Assembly: GCF_019599275.1 (NCBI RefSeq)
Contig: NZ_JAHZTD010000002.1
Location: 1,054,001 to 1,118,000, forward strand
DNA length: 64,000 nucleotides
From: Hymenobacter sp. HSC-4F20
GTDB lineage: Bacteria > Bacteroidota > Bacteroidia > Cytophagales > Hymenobacteraceae
Reading direction: 5' to 3'
In this document: positions 56,955-64,000 of the stretch, piece after piece
Numbering within the stretch: position 1 is the stretch's first letter
How the letters are laid out: each line of letters starts with the position of its first letter
Notes under the pieces: model-generated
The model's input: only the letters and a program-made list of their open reading frames with translations
What the model was told of the DNA's origin: nothing
Databases searched by the model: none
Program-made: the position numbers and the translations under genes

Positions 56955-59393
56955 TTAGAAGGGGTAGCCGATGGCTATGTTGAAGCGGCCGGTATCGGGG
57001 GTTTTCTTGTACAGCACCTCGTTCGTGTTCAAGGGGTTCCGAATTTCCGTATTGCTATAGGGTAGGCGCAGGGGGTAGGCGTAATCGAAGCGTAGCACGA
57101 AGAACTGCACATCGATTCGTAAGCCGGCGCCGGCGCCTACGGCTAGCTCTTTCAGGAAGGTATTGAAAGCAAACTGCCCATTCTTGCCGTCGGGGTCACC
57201 GTTCTCATCTACGGTCTGGCGGCTGGGGTCGTCGTTGATCAGCCAGATATTGCCCGCATCAATGAACAGTGCGCCCTTCACGTACGGAAACAGGTCCTGG
57301 CGGTACTCGGCGTTGGCTTCAATGCGCATATCGCCCACTTGGTCGTAGAAGGCGCTGTTCTCCCGGTCGGCGGGCGTGCGGTAGGTGCCGGGCCCCAGGC
57401 CCCGGGCTGCAAAGGCGCGCACGCTGTTCGGGCCACCGATGCCATACTGCTTGAGGTAGGGCATCACGCTGGCGTTCTGGTAAGGCATGCCCAGGCCAAC
57501 CAACAGGCGGGTGGCAAACTTGTTGCCGCTGCTGGGGTTAGCGCTGGTGCGGAAGTAGTTGCGCAATTCTAGGTCGACCTTGGTGTACTGCGAGAAAGGC
57601 TGATTCAGAATAGCGTACGACTGGCTGCCATCCGGATTGGTTATCTTCTTCTGGCCGGTCAGGGAGCTGACCAGGTAGGCTAGGTTGCCCGCTAGCTCCA
57701 GGCCGCCGCTAAAGTAAATCTGGTTGCGGCGCTGCTCCTGCGTTTGCTGGTTGTAGGTGTAGCGGTAGGAGCTGGCCAGCACAAACTGCTGGCGGAAAGA
57801 GTTGTTCAGGAAAGGCCGCTCCACCAGCAGGGTATCAAATTCCTTGGTGGTATTGCTCAGCCGCAGGTACTGAATATCAATAGGGCGCAGCTCTTGCTCG
57901 TTGGTGAGCTTGGTTTTCCAGGTGTAGCCGTAGTTGAGGTTGAAACCCTGCTGGGTGAAGGCATCTACCCGGGTTACCGACCTGATACCCGCCCCGAAGG
58001 TGGTGCGGGGCTGGAAGTCGGAGTTCACCAGCCGGATATTGAACGGCGGCGTAATAAGACGCGGCACCAGCAGCTGGGCATCGGCGCCTATTTCGTAGCT
58101 GGTCAGGCCAATGGTGTTCTGGTTGCTACGGCGCTGGTTTTCAAAGGAGCCCGTCAGGTTTACCAGCAGCTGCTCAGCCCCGCGCAAAGCCGAGCGGTTG
58201 CGGAACTGCACCCGGAAGCCTGGCCCCACAAACCCGTTCGACTTGCTGACGAGCAGCACCTCGGCCCGCAGGCTTTTCTTGGGTAGCTGGGTCATGCGCA
58301 CGTAGGAGTTCAGGAAGCCGTAGCCGGCCGAATCGGGCTTCTGGCGGGCGGGCCGGAAGCCCACGTCTACGTACTTGAAAGTGCCCAGGCTCATCAGGCG
58401 GCTCAGGGTCTGGTCCTGGCGGCGCCGCCGATACAGGCTGTCGGGGTAAATGAAGGTAGCGTTGACAATGGCCTTGGCTTTGAACACCTTCTCATCGGGG
58501 TAGTAGATGTAGCCTTGGTAGCGGATCGGCTGCTCGCTAAGGGTAGTGTCGTTGAGCGAGTAGCTGGTGTTCAGCCGGATGCGGTTGAGCAGGTAGGGTT
58601 TGGTGGCCTGCTCCGGCGTTTTCTCCTTGATCTTGAGATAGACTGCCACCTGGTTGTCCAGGGTGCTGTCTACCTGAAACAGAATGTAGTCGGGGTTGAA
58701 GTAATAGAAGCCCTGGTTTTTCAGCTCCCCATCAATGCGCACCCGTTCGTTGGTAAAGGTTTGCAGGTTATACGGGTCGCCTACTTTCAGCAGGGAGCCG
58801 GGCTGGGTTGCCCGCACAGCGCGGGGTAGCAGCGAGTCGCCCTCAGGAAAATGAATTTCCTTGATGGTGTAAGGCTTATTTACCGTGGCAGTATAATCGA
58901 CGGAAGCGGCCTGCCCTTTCACAACAATGCGGCTGTGCACCACCGGCCCAAAGTAGCCGTTGTTGTACAGGCGGTTTACCATCAGGCCCTTCACGCGCTG
59001 GGTATCTACCTGGCTCAGGAGCACGGGCTTCTCGCCGTACTTGTTGGCCAGCCAGTGGCCGAGCCCTTTGGTTTTGCCCTCGCCCAAATGCCAGAAGTAC
59101 AGCTTCGGGCGGATTCCCAGAAAGGAGGCGTTTGGCTTGGGCGTAATCACCGATTCCAGCTCCGTGGTAAGTTCTGCTTCCCGCGGAATAGGATTCTCCG
59201 ATTTCACTTTCACCGTGCTGCCGGTGTACAGCTTGCTTCCCTCCGGAATGTACTTGGTGCCCGAGCAGGCCGCCAGCAAGGCTAGCAGCGGCAACCCTAC
59301 CCCCCGGCCCCATCCCCACCCGGGAGGGGAAGCCTGACGATTGGTATCGGCAGTGTCCTTGGTTTTTGGATAAAAGGGCAGATGATGCAACAT
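56955..59393 (-). CDS. tamL: TamL-type outer-membrane assembly lipoprotein (BamA/TamA family)
   Basis: Outer-membrane Omp85 protein of about 812 residues that replaces TamA in Bacteroidota and works with TamB. The lipid Cys43 lies in LLALLAAC after an unusually long polar leader of about 31 residues that contains a Trp/Gly/Arg-rich tract (PPGWGWGRGVG). POTRA-like domains (about 50-420: YNNGYFGPVVHSRIVVKG) precede the barrel (about 440-812), with FAARGLGPGTYRTP and a C-terminal beta-signal ending in Phe (FNIAIGYPF). The ATG at 59393 is the only good start. It is immediately downstream of tamB, 70 bases away. Confidence 0.9.
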   Translation of the reverse strand: MLHHLPFYPKTKDTADTNRQASPPGWGWGRGVGLPLLALLAACSGTKYIPEGSKLYTGSTVKVKSENPIPREAELTTELESVITPKPNASFLGIRPKLYFWHLGEGKTKGLGHWLANKYGEKPVLLSQVDTQRVKGLMVNRLYNNGYFGPVVHSRIVVKGQAASVDYTATVNKPYTIKEIHFPEGDSLLPRAVRATQPGSLLKVGDPYNLQTFTNERVRIDGELKNQGFYYFNPDYILFQVDSTLDNQVAVYLKIKEKTPEQATKPYLLNRIRLNTSYSLNDTTLSEQPIRYQGYIYYPDEKVFKAKAIVNATFIYPDSLYRRRRQDQTLSRLMSLGTFKYVDVGFRPARQKPDSAGYGFLNSYVRMTQLPKKSLRAEVLLVSKSNGFVGPGFRVQFRNRSALRGAEQLLVNLTGSFENQRRSNQNTIGLTSYEIGADAQLLVPRLITPPFNIRLVNSDFQPRTTFGAGIRSVTRVDAFTQQGFNLNYGYTWKTKLTNEQELRPIDIQYLRLSNTTKEFDTLLVERPFLNNSFRQQFVLASSYRYTYNQQTQEQRRNQIYFSGGLELAGNLAYLVSSLTGQKKITNPDGSQSYAILNQPFSQYTKVDLELRNYFRTSANPSSGNKFATRLLVGLGMPYQNASVMPYLKQYGIGGPNSVRAFAARGLGPGTYRTPADRENSAFYDQVGDMRIEANAEYRQDLFPYVKGALFIDAGNIWLINDDPSRQTVDENGDPDGKNGQFAFNTFLKELAVGAGAGLRIDVQFFVLRFDYAYPLRLPYSNTEIRNPLNTNEVLYKKTPDTGRFNIAIGYPF
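59295..59321 (-). other. G-quadruplex-like tract inside the tamL signal region
   Basis: On the minus strand (the coding strand of tamL) five G runs of 3-6 bases are separated by 1-2 bases: GGG T GGGG AT GGGG CC GGGGGG TA GGG. This meets the usual G-quadruplex pattern in DNA or mRNA and lies about 70-100 bases into the gene, encoding the Trp/Gly/Arg-rich tract before the lipobox. Confidence 0.6.
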
Positions 59394-59463
59394 GAACAAC
59401 TATTTCAGGAAAGAACAGACAGAAGGTTTCTCCTCACCCAAGGGGTAGGAAACGGATGGGCAA

Positions 59464-62400
59464 CTAGCGTCGGGTAGAATCGGGCCGCGCCGCCGTCCGG
59501 GCGCTGGTGCGCCGCGCCGAATCGGGGCGGGCTGCTACCGGGCGCAACTTAGTAGAATCCCGACGGGGCGCGTTGGGTGCGGCGTTGGTAGAGTCGCGGC
59601 CGGCGCGGCGCTCCTGGCGGCGGCGGCGGCTCTCCAGCTTCACTTCCTCTTTCACGTTCTCGTCAATGCCCCGGAACAAGTCGGCCAGGTCGCGGTAGTC
59701 ACGTTGGAAGATAAGCGAAGCACCCGTGCGCACGAATTGGCCGTCGATGTCGCCGTAGGCATTGTTCCGGAACGCCTGCAGGCGAATACGGCCATTGGCC
59801 AGCACGTTGTACTCCACGCTCACATCGCCGGCAAAGGCGCTAACGCCCGCCTGGTTTTGCCCGGTGCTACCCTGGTTGCCGCCGCCCAAAGGCACATCGG
59901 TGCCGAGGCGCACCGTGAGGCGGTTATTGAGTAGCTGCCGGCGCACGGCCACGTTCAGGTCGGTACGGGTTTTCTCGGCTCCGCTGCTGAAGTCGGCGTA
60001 GGAATTCACTCCCAGCTCTACCCCCAGGTTGGAGAGGTAGGAGCCCGTGAGGTTGTTGAGCTGCTGGGTGAGAACCTGGCTAGCTGAGCCGCGCAGCTGC
60101 TCGGCTACCAGGTTGCCGCTGCTGCTACGGAAGGGGTCGTCGGCCAAGAAGCGGTTCAGTACCAGCAGGGAGAACACCTGCTTGTTCAGCTCGCTTTCCT
60201 GTGAGGGCTGGCGCAGCTGAGTCAGACGGGCTTCAATGGGACCGCGCAAGTCGGAGCGGGCTTCCTCGGGCAGGCGGATATCGAAGCTGATAACGGGCTT
60301 CAGCAGCTGGCCGGCTACCTTCAGATCCACCTCGAACGGCAGCTGATTGCGGGCCAGAGCATTCTGGGTTTCATCGGTGCCCCCCTGCGAGGAAATCAGC
60401 TCAGCGGGAGCAGCGCGCACTTTGTAAATGGCCGTCACGTTGGCTTGCCCGTTGTAGGGGTCGCCGCTCCAGGTAATAGACGAACCGCGGGCAATATCGA
60501 ATTCCCGAGCCGCCAGATCATACAGCGACATCTGGTACTTGCCCTTGGTTACATCGAGGCGGCCGGTGAGGGTGATATTGCCGGTGGGGTCAATGGCCGT
60601 GTTCAGAGTGCCATTGGCCTGCACGCGCAGGTTATCTCCGGAGGCCTCATCTACCACAATGGTGAAGGGGGTGTTATCCGTCACGGTCACAATGGCCTGA
60701 ATATCGTAGCCGGCTGCGGTTTCCGCCGAGTCGACGGCGACCTGGCGGGCCAGCATGGTATCAATGGGCGCACTTTTGTCAATGAACTCCACGATGCCTT
60801 CGCGCTCCACTTCTACGGGGTCCTCGTTCGGGAGGCCCACAAAGAAGTTAGAGCCATCGGCTATCCGAGCCCGGGTACGCACCACCGGCAGCGCGAGCGT
60901 GCCCGTAATCCGCGAGTCGGAGTCAACCAGCAGCTTGCCCCAGAACAGGTTGTTTTCGCGCTGCGAGCTTTGGATGGCCAGGAAGTTGTTGGTAGTAGCC
61001 TGCAAATCGAAGCGGAAATCCGACACATAATCAGTTGTGCGCACCGCCCCGTTGATTACGGCCTCGTTTCCTACAGAGTCCTTCACTACAAAGTTGCGGA
61101 AGCCAATGCCTTCGTTGCTGAAAGCAATATCCTGGGAAGCCAGGAAGTACGGCGCCCCCAGTTGAGTTAGCGTGAAGGTAGCATCGGGGGTAGTCGTAAG
61201 CGTGCCGTTGATGTTCGGCTGACTTACCGTGCCGCCCACCGTCAGCTGCCCACTGACGCCACCGCCCATCTGTTGCAGCTGCCCTGCCGAGAAGGGTTCA
61301 ATGATCCGAAGATCAAGCCGGTTCACGTTCAGATTAAATTGTATAGGTGAGGGCGGGGTAGCCAGGTAGTAGCCCACAGCGCGCACGTCCATGCCCTGCT
61401 GGTTGGTCAGGCGGGCATCCACGTTGAAGCGGTCGGGGGTGGGGTTGGTGGCTTGCAGGGCCAGGTCGCCGATAAGCGCCTTGTTAAAAGCAAAGCCGGC
61501 TAGGTTGGCGTTGGCGGTGAAGGCCTGCCGGGCCTGCCCCAGGCTGTAGGCTACGGCCTGCCCGTTCAGGGTACCCGCAATCAGCGAATCCTGGAAGCCG
61601 GCGCCCCGGCCTAGCCCGTTGATATCCAGGTTCACCATGTTGATCTGCAACGGATACTGAGGGCCGGCCAGGGTTTGCAGGCTCAGGCTGCGCTGGTTGC
61701 GGCTGAATACCAAGTTCTGGGCGAAAATGGCTCCGGTAGCAGTGGTATAGCGCAGCTCATTGTTGGCCGGAATATCCCACTGCTTCTCATCCAGCATCAG
61801 GCGTTGGTCGAAGCGGAAGGCATAGGTAGCGCCGCCGTTCAGCACGCGCAGGGCCCCGGCTAGGTTCAGCTTCTCGGCGCTATCCGACTCAGCAATGCGC
61901 AGGCGCGTCCCAATTTCGTTGTTCTGAATGCTGCCCGCCAGACTGGGGTTCGGAATCTTGAGGGTAGTATCCTGGCTGATCTGCCGCAGGCCCAGGGCGT
62001 AGTCCAGCTTCTGCGGGTCCGACTTCACGGCCAGCTTCAAGGAGTCCAGGGCGTAGCCCATGTACACAATGCGGCCGATGCGAGTGTTCAGGCGCAGGTC
62101 GGCGGCGCGGCTGTCGTAGGAGCCCGTGAGTTTGAAGGGCGTCAGGCGCTTGAGGTCCGGCACGAGCTGCTGTACCAGGCGCGGCTGCTTTAAGTTGGCC
62201 TCAAAGGTAAACTGCCGATACTCCGAGCTGGGCTGGTATTGCACGCCCGGCAGGTCAAAATACCGGTCGATGTGGCGTTGCAGCTCCAGGGCTAGGTCGC
62301 CCAGGCGCGTGTTTCCGCGCAGGGTTAAGTCGGCCACGCTGCTGGCAAAGTCTACCTCGGTGCGGCCGGTGCGCTGCACAATGCGCCCACTCACCGAATC

Positions 62401-64000
62401 GAGAGCAAAGGGCCGGTTGTTGTTTACAATGACGATGCGGTTACCTGAGAAGGTGCCGTTTATGGTGTTCAGATCCGAGCCGCTGAGGTTGGCCGTCAGG
62501 TCGCCCTGTACGCGCAGGTCGCCCCCAGTGTAAAAGCCCAGGGCCGTCAGATTGGCCCCGCGCAGGTTCAGCCGATCAACGGTATACGTGGGGTTGGAGG
62601 CGTTGCGCAGATCAATAGTGGCGAGCAGGTCCAGGTTGAGGTTGGGGTCGTCCTTGCTGCTGGCATTCACGACGTAGCGGTTCCGGTCGATGTCTACATT
62701 AGCCGTAATGCCGCGGTACGTATAGCCGTTGTAGGTAGCCTGTTGCACGTTGGCCTTCAGGGTACCGCGCAGTTGGTTGGGGTCGAGGCCGCCGCGCCCG
62801 TTGAGGGTGCCGTTGGCCGTAATCTTCCCAATGGTTGGGTCGCCCATAAACTTGCCTACATCGAGGCCCTGGGTGCTGAACGTAGCCGCTACCGGCTCCT
62901 GGCCTACGGGCCCTTCGCCTACATTTACTTTGGCGGCCAGGTTACCATAGGAGGTTTTCGCCCGCAGATCGGTATCAAATACCAGGGCAGTAGGGCGGCC
63001 CCGGAACGTGCCGCTTACCGTCAGGCGCGGAGGCAGGGTGTAGCCGGCCGGCAGCGTACCAGGGGGTAGCAACCCGTTGATGTCGGCAGCAGTGGAGGTG
63101 AACTCCTGGATGTTGAAGTCGGCGTACAGACGACGGTCGGTGTTGGGCAGGCCCTGTAGGCGGCCGCTGGTGCGGATGCGGGTACCGTTGAGCCCCTGGA
63201 AGTTGATGTTTTGCAGGGCCAGGTTGCTGATACGGCCGCGCACTTGCCCGCTCATGGTCATCGGCGCGTTCGGGTTGATGCCTAGCTCTGGCAAGGTACC
63301 TGCCGGCAGCAGGCTCCGCATATCCGCCTCCGTAGTACGCACGTAGCCCAGGTTCAAATCCAGAATCAGACGGTCATCGGTATTAGGCAGGCCCTGAATG
63401 CGGCCACCGCCGCGCACCACTGTATTGCGGAAGCCCACGAAATCCAGGTTCTGCACCCGTACGTCGCCTAGCCGGCCGCTTACCAGCCCGCTAATCAGGA
63501 ATGACTGGTTGGGGCCGCTGCTGAAGGGAGGGGTATCAACAAGCGTGGGGGTAATGTAGAGCACGTCGCGAAAGCCCAACCGCGCCTGGCGCAAGTCGCC
63601 GTTCAGCCTCAGGTTAGGGAGGTCGTCGGCAATGCCAGCCAAGTCTTTATAGCCGATGCCAATACGGCGGCGCAAGTGGCTGTGCGGCGTCACCAGGTCC
63701 AGGTCGTTTAGCTGAATGCGGTGGTCATCGTAATGCACCTGGGCCGTGGCGCGGGTAATGGCAAAGCCACTCTGCTCCTGGCCCGCCAGCTGCGTGATGC
63801 GGCCAGTGGTGCTGTCGGCAGAGTAGCGCAAGTTCTCGGTGTTCAGAACAAGGTTCGTGAACTTCAGGTGGTTGTAGTCCATGCCTCGCACCTTGGTGCG
63901 CTGCCGGGGCTCGTTGAAGTTATCAAAGGCCACATCTACGCCATTGATGTCCGACTGCTTCAGCGTTACTACCCAGCTGGCTTCCTGCCCCGTAGCGTTT
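59464..64000 (-). CDS. tamB: TamB-type translocation and assembly protein (5' end outside window)
   Basis: Long periplasmic-bridge protein of the AsmA/TamB group; 1511 residues are visible and the reading frame is open up to the right edge, so the start lies outside. It consists of repeated beta segments of the type GRISNLALQNINFQGLNGTRI, and near the C-terminus carries the conserved TamB (DUF490) domain (about the last 450 visible residues: GNITLTGRLDVTKGKYQMSLY, DLKVAGQLLKPVISFDIRLP). The C-terminal 65 residues are Arg/Ser/Asp-rich (RPDSARR, RPDSTRR) and look disordered. It acts with TamL in outer-membrane assembly or lipid transport; this is known for the family and inferred here. Confidence 0.92.
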   Translation of the reverse strand, partial: NATGQEASWVVTLKQSDINGVDVAFDNFNEPRQRTKVRGMDYNHLKFTNLVLNTENLRYSADSTTGRITQLAGQEQSGFAITRATAQVHYDDHRIQLNDLDLVTPHSHLRRRIGIGYKDLAGIADDLPNLRLNGDLRQARLGFRDVLYITPTLVDTPPFSSGPNQSFLISGLVSGRLGDVRVQNLDFVGFRNTVVRGGGRIQGLPNTDDRLILDLNLGYVRTTEADMRSLLPAGTLPELGINPNAPMTMSGQVRGRISNLALQNINFQGLNGTRIRTSGRLQGLPNTDRRLYADFNIQEFTSTAADINGLLPPGTLPAGYTLPPRLTVSGTFRGRPTALVFDTDLRAKTSYGNLAAKVNVGEGPVGQEPVAATFSTQGLDVGKFMGDPTIGKITANGTLNGRGGLDPNQLRGTLKANVQQATYNGYTYRGITANVDIDRNRYVVNASSKDDPNLNLDLLATIDLRNASNPTYTVDRLNLRGANLTALGFYTGGDLRVQGDLTANLSGSDLNTINGTFSGNRIVIVNNNRPFALDSVSGRIVQRTGRTEVDFASSVADLTLRGNTRLGDLALELQRHIDRYFDLPGVQYQPSSEYRQFTFEANLKQPRLVQQLVPDLKRLTPFKLTGSYDSRAADLRLNTRIGRIVYMGYALDSLKLAVKSDPQKLDYALGLRQISQDTTLKIPNPSLAGSIQNNEIGTRLRIAESDSAEKLNLAGALRVLNGGATYAFRFDQRLMLDEKQWDIPANNELRYTTATGAIFAQNLVFSRNQRSLSLQTLAGPQYPLQINMVNLDINGLGRGAGFQDSLIAGTLNGQAVAYSLGQARQAFTANANLAGFAFNKALIGDLALQATNPTPDRFNVDARLTNQQGMDVRAVGYYLATPPSPIQFNLNVNRLDLRIIEPFSAGQLQQMGGGVSGQLTVGGTVSQPNINGTLTTTPDATFTLTQLGAPYFLASQDIAFSNEGIGFRNFVVKDSVGNEAVINGAVRTTDYVSDFRFDLQATTNNFLAIQSSQRENNLFWGKLLVDSDSRITGTLALPVVRTRARIADGSNFFVGLPNEDPVEVEREGIVEFIDKSAPIDTMLARQVAVDSAETAAGYDIQAIVTVTDNTPFTIVVDEASGDNLRVQANGTLNTAIDPTGNITLTGRLDVTKGKYQMSLYDLAAREFDIARGSSITWSGDPYNGQANVTAIYKVRAAPAELISSQGGTDETQNALARNQLPFEVDLKVAGQLLKPVISFDIRLPEEARSDLRGPIEARLTQLRQPSQESELNKQVFSLLVLNRFLADDPFRSSSGNLVAEQLRGSASQVLTQQLNNLTGSYLSNLGVELGVNSYADFSSGAEKTRTDLNVAVRRQLLNNRLTVRLGTDVPLGGGNQGSTGQNQAGVSAFAGDVSVEYNVLANGRIRLQAFRNNAYGDIDGQFVRTGASLIFQRDYRDLADLFRGIDENVKEEVKLESRRRRQERRAGRDSTNAAPNAPRRDSTKLRPVAARPDSARRTSARTAARPDSTRR

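Noticed and set aside
59464..59660. Short tandem GC-rich repeats at the tamB 3' end as a CRISPR or satellite
   Set aside because: They are in frame with tamB and encode the Arg/Ser/Asp repeat tail, with no spacer structure.

Overview
The window reads as chromosomal DNA of a high-GC member of the Bacteroidota, most likely the Hymenobacter group of the Cytophagales. This is inferred from the gene families (TamL/TamB pair, DUF2490, DUF2625, OFA transporter with a tiny partner, MNIO-linked small lipoprotein-like peptide), from the near absence of Shine-Dalgarno sequences, from TAnnTTTG-like -7 boxes and from protein sequence style. No rRNA, tRNA, CRISPR array, insertion sequence or prophage was seen. 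Almost all of it is coding, mostly short operons on both strands. The first gene (S41 protease) and the last (tamB) run off the window edges.

Layout. 1-7.2 kb: S41 protease (partial), ruvX-def pair, zinc phospholipase C-like protein, DUF486 membrane protein, patatin-barrel protein. 7.2-13.5 kb: lipoprotein pullulanase, hydrolase, TlpA-like thioredoxin, then oxyR divergent from a catalase with an OxyR-type operator between them. 13.6-19.3 kb: a two-gene M16 peptidase operon (one active, one inactive subunit), an old yellow enzyme and a PA14-OmpA protein. 19.6-24.6 kb: a SAM-I (S-box) riboswitch in front of metH and metF. 24.7-30.3 kb: TPR protein, TonB-like protein, lipoprotein, N-acetylmuramoyl-L-alanine amidase, and an OFA-type MFS transporter with a 50-residue one-helix partner. 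30.3-33.0 kb: DUF2007 protein, then a two-gene RiPP-like unit (54-residue Cys-rich precursor plus a DUF692/MNIO enzyme), then DUF2625. 33.3-35.8 kb: a soluble hybrid histidine kinase with PAS, receiver and Hpt domains.

35.9-56.9 kb is dominated by molybdenum metabolism. It holds moeA, moaC, a MobB-like/MobA fusion, moaE, moaD and moaA, and later a MOT1-type molybdate/sulfate transporter, a MoeB-rhodanese fusion, fdhD, a small conserved protein and two tandem FdhF/YdeP-type molybdopterin oxidoreductases. Unrelated genes sit in the middle (hypothetical secreted protein, hydrolase, ECF sigma factor with a small partner, clpP, GH88 hydrolase, DUF2490). Together these genes could import molybdate, build and sulfurate the bis-guanine-dinucleotide cofactor, and supply it to the two oxidoreductases. 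56.9-64 kb: the outer-membrane assembly pair tamL-tamB.

The most interesting locus is the precursor/MNIO pair at 30846-32168, which looks like a compact ribosomally made, post-translationally modified peptide system of the chryseobasin-related kind with an unknown product. Other points of note are an alternative 12-14 bp pairing across the metH riboswitch, three classes of palindromic intergenic repeats, a G-quadruplex-like tract inside the tamL signal region, and Moco enzymes that have lost canonical nucleotide- or zinc-binding residues.
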